Of a DNA stretch of 64,000 nucleotides, positions 56,463 to 64,000 are shown one piece after another (the stretch's first letter is position 1; the number at the start of each line of letters is the position of its first letter). Source of the stretch: Hyaloscypha bicolor E. Taxonomy: Eukaryota > Ascomycota > Leotiomycetes > Helotiales > Hyaloscyphaceae. A program made the position numbers and the translations under genes. The DNA lies in the NCBI RefSeq assembly GCF_002865645.1, contig NW_020194560.1, positions 930,001-994,000 of the forward strand, read 5' to 3'. The notes below the pieces were generated by a model, which saw only the letters and a program-made list of their open reading frames with translations, was not told the origin of the DNA and made no database searches.

Positions 56463-56722
56463 TATTATAAGTATAAGATCTAGGGCCTAGAAGGCATAAT
56501 TAGACTATCTCTATTTTAATAATTCAAAGCTAAAGAGAAAAGAGAATCCTAAAGGAGTCTCGGATCTAAATAATTATAAGCTATATACGGGCCCATATAC
56601 TAGCTTAAGCTCGGGGTTACGTATAATAATTAGGTAATTATAGATACCTTACTTAGATACCAGATATCTCTCTAGCTCTAGTCTAATCCCTACTAGTACT
56701 ATATATTATAATAACCGTAATA
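56463..56722 (-). repeat. Element B right LTR (5' LTR)
   Basis: 260 bp, same orientation as 50,585-50,844. Confidence 0.9.
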
Positions 56723-56727
56723 CTTTA
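56723..56727. other. Target-site duplication CTTTA, right
   Basis: CTTTA directly after the right LTR of element B. Confidence 0.8.
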
Positions 56728-56954
56728 GATATAACTCTCTATAGTAATTAATCTCTTATACTATAATTTAAAGCTTTTTTCCTTAATTTTCGAAACTTGG
56801 CCCTAGATATTTCTTCTAGTCTAAAGAATATTATAAAATATTATATAATATTCTAATATTATTTGAAATAGCTATTATCTAAAAGATCTAGTAAAATAGT
56901 TAGGTTATTAAGTAAAGTATAAGAGTTAGTATTATTATTTACTATTTTACTAGA

Positions 56955-56992
56955 GGTTATATATAAAAGGCTATAGCCTTTACTATATGATT
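56955..56992. repeat. 38-bp palindrome, copy beside the B insertion in element A
   Basis: GGTTATATATAAAAGGC, centre TAT, then GCCTTTACTATATGATT. Confidence 0.75.
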
Positions 56993-57499
56993 TCCGGATT
57001 TTATTATTTTTTAATATTACTAATTTGCTTCCAGATATAATAAGGCTTTAATTATTAATCTCTAGTAACTAAATACTATTATCTAAATATCTAATAAAGA
57101 TTTTAGGAATTAGATTCCTTAAAATAATATTATATAACTAAACCGGAACTATTTCCTTTATTCGAATTTTCTATTTAATAAGTACTATTCTAATAATATT
57201 AAGCTCTATTACTAACTATTTATTAATATTCTTATTATTTTCGGTATTACCTTTTTACTATAGATATCTTAATAATCTATTAGTAATAATATACTTGGTT
57301 TTCTTAATATACTTGATTTTAAAGTTAAATAACTAAATTCATACTAGCTAGTAAGTAATTAGAGCTTTAGAAAAATCTATAGCTACTTTACTTAGTTATA
57401 TAACAAGTATATTAGTATTTAGTTTAAGAATAAAATAAATTCTATATAGCCAGAATTATACTTTCTATAAATACTTTACTAGCCCTTAGTATTTTTTCT

Positions 57500-58700
57500 T
57501 AGTAATATTATATCTTTATTTAGTATTATTCCAGATTTTAGACTTATATTATATAACTTTCTTTTTTCTTTTATTATTATATTAACTAAAAGTTCCGTTC
57601 TATTTATTTAGGCTAGTATTTATTACTAATATAATTATTTCCTAATCTTCTAATAAATTATAATATAACTTATAAAGTATTAAAATAATAATAAGCTTTT
57701 CCTAAAGAATTTATATAACTTACTTTTATTTATTATCCCAGTTCTATATTATACTTTTCCTTATTAAATAGTAAATAGGTTTAGTAATAATTATAAAGCC
57801 TTTAATCCAAATATAATAGTAAATAATAATTCTAATAAATGCCTTGCCTTTAATTATACTATTATAATATTCCTATTTTAAGATCTTAGTAATTCCTAAA
57901 CTTAAAGGGCTTCTTCCAAGTACTCTATAGATAAAGCTAATAATAACTATACTATTATAATAGAACTATAATTTTTCTCCTATATTAGCTCTGGCTTATT
58001 TAATTCTATTTAGGGTTATATTTAGGTTTTAAAAATATTTAAATATAAAATACCGAATTCCGAATAAAATAAGCTACCTATTATATTCTATATAAAGTCC
58101 CTTAATTCTAATATTATTAATAAATAATATAGTAATTTTAGGAAACAGATTCTCTAGAATAGTTATAATAACTTATATAAACTATATAACGGAATTAGTA
58201 GCTTCCTAAGGTAATATAGTTATTCTTAATAATTTTAGAGGTATTATAAATATAGTTAAATCTCTATTATAAGTATCTAGTATAAGTTAATTATATCTAG
58301 AAAAGAAATTAATTAGAGAGATATAAGTATACCTAGTAAATTTCTTTGAGATCTTATTAGTAAATAGAAATAAATTAGTATTTTATAAAATTACTAAATT
58401 TATTTTTATAGTAATATTAATTAGTTTATAAGTTCTAGTAACTTTTTTTATAATTAAGAATTATAGATTTTAGTAAGATCTATTATATTTCTTAAGAATT
58501 CTATAATCTAGGTATTCTAATAGTATTTTTACTATTACTAGTACTAGAGCTTTAGGATATAGGAAATTCTTTTCTTATTAGGCTTTATATTTAATAATCT
58601 TAATTAGAATAAGTAAACTAATATTTTTATAAACTTTTCTTACTTTTTTCTAATTAAATATAATTATATTTTCTTAATTAATTATTAATTCTTAGAATAT
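57500..58700 (-). pseudogene. Element A reverse transcriptase and RNase H start, RIP-mutated
   Basis: Minus strand: KKVTRTYKLINITIKINLVI (near 58,440-58,385), YISLINFFSRYNQLILDTYN-like block, IPLKLLRITILPQEATNSVI-like block and the catalytic box ITILFINNIRIKGL (near 58,125), where Gypsy RTs of this fungal group have F-I-D-D-I. Then GKAFIRIIIYYYIQIKGFII, the thumb region before RNase H. The reading continues with RIP-type stops toward 57,500 and on to the insertion point of B. Confidence 0.7.
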
Positions 58701-59099
58701 AGCTAGTTCTTTTTCCTAGAGCCAGTTACTAATATTTAATTATTTAAGATATTTCGGAATAAGTTATAAACCTTTTAAAATAGCTAATATTCTTAATAAA
58801 AAGTAATTCTTATATTTCCTAATATATTCCTATAAGTATTTTTTAGTTTTGGATTTCTTAAACTAGTTCGGATATTTACTAGAGTTTTCTCTAGTTCTAT
58901 TATTAGTATTTACTAGTTAAACTTTCTTATTTTTTGTTTTATATATTTCTATAACTAGAAATAAACTATAGTTATTATCTTTTTCTTTAAAAGCTATAGC
59001 TATTTTCTCTAGTATTCTTTTTATCTAATTTCCGGAATTTATAACCTTTCTATTTAGCTTTTTCCTAGTTAGATATAAAGAGTATTTTTTTATCTAGTA

Positions 59100-61300
59100 T
59101 TTTAATATATTTTTTTTAAGCTTTTATATATTCTAGAATTCTTTCTAATTTTAAGTTTAATATTTCTTAATTTTAGAAATATATTTCTTTATTATTAGGA
59201 AATATTATTTTATTTCTTTTTTAGAAATATCTTTATTTAATACTTTTTTTATTTCTTTTTCTATTAATTCCGGAACTATTTTTAATAATACTTTAATTAA
59301 AGCCTTTTCTATTTTAGTTTCTTTAAAAATATTATTAATTTCCTAAATTTCTAAACCCAAAATAAAAGAATTTATAGGAAATTCTAATATCTTTCCGTTT
59401 TTTCTAATATTATTACTAGTTATAATACTAGGCTCTATTTTTTCTCTTTACTTTTAGTTTCCTGCTTTATATTACTTAATTCCTTAATTCTAGAAGCTTA
59501 GTACTCTTAAACTATTACTTTCTTTTACTTTCCGGTATTCTTTAAAAATAAAATAATTATAATAATATAAATATTCTAGTTATTTTTAGAATTAGTAAAT
59601 CTTTTATTCTATAAATTATTATTTTTATATATAATATTTATTTTTATTTTTATTAAGAATAATTAACTAAATAAAATCTTTAGAGCTCTTTTAACTAGAA
59701 AAAATATATCTTTATATTTTATTCTGTTTATAACCTTAGTTCTAAGCTTTATTATTTCTATAAATCCAAATTCTATTTTAATAATAATAAATATTTAATA
59801 ATCTATAATATTATATATTATTTTATTAATACTTCTAGAGATCTTTTTAGAGAAAATATTAACTTTAATTCTAGTATTAATTATTTCTTTATATTTAATA
59901 CTTCTTTAAGGTTCTTGAAATATAAACCGGAAATATAGAACTTATATAATATATTTATAAGCTAGTAATATTCGAATATTAATATTATTACTTTTAAATT
60001 AAATAATTCTATTAGTATTAAATACCTAAACTAGTATTTCTAATTCCTTAAATATTCTATTTATTATATAAGTTATAGCTACTAGTTCTATAAATCTTCT
60101 AATATATCTAATTATACTTAATATAATAGTATTTCTTATTTATAAAATAATAAAATAAAGAGTATTATTCTTAATTTATTAATTCTAAAATATAATAGCT
60201 AGATCTGGTATTTTTAAGGTATTAATAAATATTTTTATTTCTTTCTAAGTCTTTAGAAATAGAATAGTTATTTTCTTTAATAGTCTTATTAAAATATTAT
60301 TAATTTTAAGAATTCTATACTTATTATAATTAAGAATATATTAGGTCCCTAATTTGTCTTATTTATCTCCGGAAATATTAATATTTATATTCTTAACTAG
60401 GCTATTCCCTTATCTATTATTTCTTAAAATAATATTCTTCTGGCTTCTTATATAGGGTAGCTTCTCTTTTATTCTAGCTTATTTTCAGAAAACCTCTTTG
60501 GCTATTTCTATCTCTTTTCCCTTTTTCCTTAATAAGGAACCTATTATAGTATTAATAGAAATACTATTTATAGCCAAATCTTAATATTATTTATTAATTC
60601 CAGAACCTAAAATATTAGTAATTCTAATATAATTTCTTTTAAGATAAAGTAGCTATTTAGATTCCCTAGATATAACTTATTTATTCTTATATATAGATTC
60701 TGGTTAGCCAGTTTCCTTTTCTCTTTCTTATCTAATAAACTAGATATTTTTTATTAATCTCTAGATATTTTTGAATTAAGTATTTAAGTTATAATCGAAT
60801 TCTTCTTTTTAGACTTAGGAAATAATTTAGTTAAATTACTAGTACTTATTAGTAAAAAAAAAGAAAATACTTTTTTATTTAGGCTTAAATAGCCTTTTAT
60901 ATTATTTTTTATTAAATTAGTAAATATATTTATAGTTTATAAGTTCTTCTATTAGTAAGTAATAAAACTAAGAGATATAAATATATTCTAGATTAATATT
61001 ATTATTCTTATTTCTATTATAATACCTATAATAAATTCGTTCTTTTAATTCTGGGTTTATATTATAGGCTATATTAATTTAAATAGTATTTTCTAACTAT
61101 ATTTGAAACTAATTTTCTTTAGAATATAGTTATTTAGATCCTTTATTTATTTTAGTTCAATTATTATAGCTACTATAGTATTCTCTATAACCTCTACTAT
61201 AACTTCTAGTATATTCTCTCTAAAAACTCGAATTATACTTACTAGGCTATTAATACTATTATACTTATTATAATTAGCTAGGCTATATAAGCAGGCTATA
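59100..61300. other. Element A interior between gag and RT
   Basis: RIP-degraded; presumably protease and the N-terminal part of pol. Minus-strand readings such as KALIKVLLKIVPELIEKEIK (about 59,330-59,250) are protein-like but not diagnostic. Confidence 0.4.
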
Positions 61301-61399
61301 AATATCTTCCCGAATTATAATAATAGCTATATTAAATTATTTTTATAGGTTTTTTTAAGTTATAATAATAATAAATAGTTTTTCCAGACTTCTTATTAG

Positions 61400-62350
61400 C
61401 TAGTTAATATTATTTTCTTTAGGTTTACTACTTTTAATAGGTTTTATATAATTAGCTATAGGTTAGATTCTTTTTTTACTTATATCTATAATAGCTTTAG
61501 GAAATATAATAGAAGAAACTAGTAAAAAATAATTATTTTCTGGTTTAGGAACTATATTATAAATTATTATATTCAAGTATTTTTATCTAAATCTAAATAT
61601 ATCTGGGTTATTAGTAATATTAAAATAATATTTCTTCTTTTTATATTAATAGGATATTATTACCTTCTTATATATCTTATTATATTTATAAATAGAAATA
61701 TCTATAAGCTTAAAGTTTATATCTTTAAAAATATAATCTTTTATTAGAATAAATAATTTCTTTATAAATTCTCGGTACTAAATAATTTCATTTATCTTTT
61801 TTCTTTTTAGTAATTCCTTTAATATTTTATTAAATATATTAATATAAGACTTAAATAAGATTTCTTTATTCTGGGTTTATATAATAATTTAATTAAGAAA
61901 GCTATAGCTAATTTTAAGTATTTCTTAGTTATATTCTCGGAATTTCTTTAGTAAGGCCTTAAAGAACTTAGTTTCCTAATAATTTCCCGGATTATTAGTA
62001 TAATATTCCGGTATAGCCTTAATCTAATTCTTATAAATAGGAGAGATATGATAAATAATTTTTTTTCTTTTAATATTATTAGAAATATAATAGTTCTTAT
62101 ATATATTTATATATTATTTCAAAAATATAGAAATATTATTTCCCTAAAACTATAATACTTTAGGAGCTTTTATAAATAACAGATTTAAATCCGGTATTAG
62201 TATATATTTATTCTTAGCTATATTAATTTTAATAATTTCTTCTATAATTAATTATAAAGTTTCTATATCTAAAACTTTTACTAATAAGATTCCTAAAGAA
62301 CTAACTTCCTATTTAAGTATATTTTTTAATTTAAGAACCGGAATTAGAAA
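61400..62350 (-). pseudogene. Element A gag-like frame, RIP-mutated
   Basis: Minus strand: LNLLFIKAPKVLQFQGNNIS, IFLKQYIYIYKNYYISNNIK, IKAIPEYYINNPGNYQETKF and FFKALLKKFREYN in one frame with RIP-type stops. The pattern resembles gag capsid regions of fungal Gypsy elements, and it lies where gag should be, between the 5' LTR (63,229-63,531) and RT. The identification rests mostly on position. Confidence 0.5.
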
Positions 62351-63228
62351 GAAACTAGTTAATAATAATAGATATAGTTAAGGTTCGAGTTTTAGTATTA
62401 ATAGTAATAAGATAATAGCTTTTCTAGTCTTATTTCTATTATTTATATTTTTTTTCCTATTTCTTTAGCTTAATACCTATAATATTTTCTCTTAATTTTA
62501 CTAAACTAGATATATCTATTAATACTATTAAAAGTAATAATAAAAATAATAAATATAATTTTACTAATTTTTCTGACTTTTCTGAATTCTTTTTTCTTTT
62601 TCTATTTAGTATCTATTTCTTTTTCTAGAAGCTTCTCTAGTTTATTTATATAATTTCTTATTTCTAATTTCTTTTTAATTCTTATTTCTAATTCTAATTT
62701 ACTATTTTATTTAAATTTGAGAATATTTCCTTTTTTAGATATTTTTTTCGGATTTAGAAATAAGCTTTATTACTAAGATTAGAGCTATTTTAATTCCGGC
62801 TTTTATTATAACTAAAAATAATATATAAATTAATAATATAACTTTATTTCCAAATACTAAAGTCTAATTCTAACTAAGATCTAACTTATATTATCTTAAT
62901 ATAATATTTCTTATTTTATTTCCTCTATTTCTTTTCCTTTTATAATTAGCCTTTATTTCTACTACTTCTATATATTATACTAGTAATTATATCTTATAAC
63001 TAACCCGTATCCAAGTTACTAGATATATTAGAAATTAATATAAGATACTAAGATTAATATTTATATATTCTTAATATTTTGGCCTTAGGCTTAAGGTATT
63101 ATAATAGCCCTTTTCTCTCCTAACTTACTAAACTAATAATCCGCCTTATAAATATTTCTTAGAACTTTATAAAAGTATTACCTTAATTATAAAGTTTTTA
63201 TTCTTCTTATATTACTTACTATAAAATA

Positions 63229-63531
63229 TATAAGAGGGAAACTATAATAAGACAAAAACCTATATAAAGTATACTAGAGTATAAAACGTAACTTAATAGT
63301 AAAATAATAAATTAAAAATATAAATAATAAAGTATAAATAGTATATAGTATATAAAAGCTTAATTAATTAAATACTTATAAAGGATTATTCTCTAAGTCT
63401 ATAGAAAAACCAGCTTTCTTATATGATTTCCGCAAGTTATATATAAAAGGCTATAGCCTTTATTATATAACCTAAACCTTAAAACCGCTAAAACAATGTA
63501 ATTTTCGATAAGTACGGCCTGCCGTACTATA
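63229..63531 (-). repeat. Element A right LTR (5' LTR)
   Basis: 303 bp, direct repeat of 44,267-44,569; contains a copy of the TATATAAAAGGC palindrome at 63,436-63,472. Confidence 0.8.
63436..63472. repeat. 38-bp palindrome, copy in element A right LTR
   Basis: GTTATATATAAAAGGC, centre TAT, then GCCTTTATTATATAACC. Confidence 0.8.
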
Positions 63532-64000
63532 CTATATAAGTAAGAACCTTTTATATAGTCCTAGATATAATCTTATAACCCCTTTTCTTTACTTTCTTTA
63601 TAATTATAATATAAGAAAAGCCTCTTATAATAGAATTTTAGAGAATAACTTTTAAAATATATTTAATTACCTTAGAGGAAATTATAAGTTAATTAGATCT
63701 TAATATATTAAGTATATATAAGATCTCTAAAAATATATTATTATTCTCTATTTATCTATACTTCCTAGCTATAGCTATAAGTTAATAAATAGCTAATCTG
63801 AATACTTCTATAACTTCCCTAATTTGTTCCAAAAACTTCTTGTTCTTAAATATATAAATAGCCTTAATTCTGGTAATAGTAAAGTGCTTTTTGGGCCTAA
63901 GAGTAGTAAGTATAAAAGCAGTTAATAAAGCGGGTAATAGAAGGGCTGGTTTAGCTAAATTATTATTTGAATTATCCGAATCTAATAATAAATTATACTA
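63532..64000. other. Right flank of element A, RIP-mutated
   Basis: The minus strand reads HFTITRIKAIYIFKNKKFLE and REVIEVFRLAIYQLIAIA (about 63,890-63,770) with few stops, so a coding relic is likely. It may be the 5' part of whatever element A inserted into (the 3' part at 43,420-44,266). Unidentified. Confidence 0.35.

Larger units (their letters stand above)
50585..56722 (-). mobile_element. Gypsy LTR retrotransposon B, complete, nested in A
   Basis: 6138 bp between 260-bp LTRs (50,585-50,844 and 56,463-56,722) beginning TATTA and ending TAATA (TGTTA..TAACA before RIP) and flanked by a perfect CTTTA duplication. The minus strand carries gag with a CCHC knuckle relic (about 56.1-55.0 kb), a protease region, RT (about 54.2-53.2 kb), RNase H (about 53.2-52.6 kb) and integrase (about 52.3-51.2 kb). 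All frames are broken by RIP-type stops only. It sits inside the pol of element A, splitting RT/RNase H from integrase, so it inserted later than A. Confidence 0.9.
44267..63531 (-). mobile_element. Gypsy LTR retrotransposon A, oversized, interrupted by element B
   Basis: Two 303-bp direct repeats (44,267-44,569 and 63,229-63,531) share TATARGAGGGAAACTATAAT at the start and GCCTGCCRTAYTATA at the end, with TCTAAGTCTATAGAAAAACY in the middle. Between them, on the minus strand and in order, lie gag (about 62.3-61.4 kb), RT/RNase H (about 58.7-57.5 kb), then the inserted element B, integrase (about 50.5-49.3 kb) and an extra 910-codon frame (47,311-44,579). Without B the element is about 13.1 kb, well above the 5-8 kb usual for fungal Gypsy elements. 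RIP has destroyed all frames. The 5-bp target duplication of A could not be resolved (CTAT-like bases occur on both sides). Confidence 0.8.

Noticed and set aside
44262..63536. Target-site duplication of element A
   Set aside because: CTAT-like bases occur on both sides, but the LTR ends are too mutated to fix the border, so no duplication is claimed.

Overview
The window looks like nuclear DNA of a filamentous ascomycete (Pezizomycotina). Gene islands of ordinary composition (about 3.2-23.7 kb, patchy, and 35.2-43.2 kb) alternate with extremely A+T-rich blocks (0-3.2, 23.8-35.2 and 43.4-64 kb). In these blocks CpA and TpG are almost absent, TpA dominates, and nearly every stop in otherwise readable frames is TAA or TAG where CAA, CAG or TGG would be expected. 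This is the signature of repeat-induced point mutation (RIP). HET-domain genes, a DUF6594-type relic, short introns with GT..AG borders and Copia/Gypsy retroelements fit the same assignment. I saw no tRNA, rRNA or CRISPR array.

Region by region. 0-3.2 kb is RIP-degraded repeat DNA. 3.2-5.95 kb is a small island with a coiled-coil pseudogene whose stops are all RIP-type, a 17-bp tandem array with higher-order structure, an inverted-repeat element with 45-bp arms, and one short intact reading frame. 7.4-17 kb carries broken genes on both strands: an ankyrin-HET gene with one intron and one frameshift, a DUF6594-type gene with a RIP-mutated exon 1 and a clean exon 2, a 600-codon gag-like frame with two retropepsin-like domains, and a flavin monooxygenase relic. 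17.8-20.4 kb holds an intact HET protein with predicted membrane helices. 22.7-23.5 kb holds a small spliced membrane protein.

23.8-35.2 kb is a graveyard of nested Copia elements: two copies of the RT/RNase H end, a gag-only deletion derivative, five LTR copies in both orientations and a second repeat family arranged as a palindrome. 35.5-43.1 kb is the best gene island. It has an F-box-like protein with a Cys-rich insert, a divergently transcribed secreted protein with a Pro/Ala/Ser repeat, a 153-bp snap-back hairpin, a frameshifted F-box-like gene and a small secreted protein at the edge of the A+T-rich block.

44.27-63.53 kb is one oversized Gypsy element (A, minus strand, 303-bp LTRs). 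It is interrupted by a second complete Gypsy element (B, 50,585-56,722, 260-bp LTRs) flanked by a perfect 5-bp target duplication CTTTA. Element A carries an additional 910-codon frame between integrase and its 3' LTR that I do not recognise. A palindrome of about 38 bp containing TATATAAAAGGC recurs six times in or beside A, B and the Copia element.

The intact genes do not form a pathway. They are the kinds of genes (HET allorecognition, F-box-like, secreted proteins) usually found in the fast-evolving, repeat-flanked part of such genomes.
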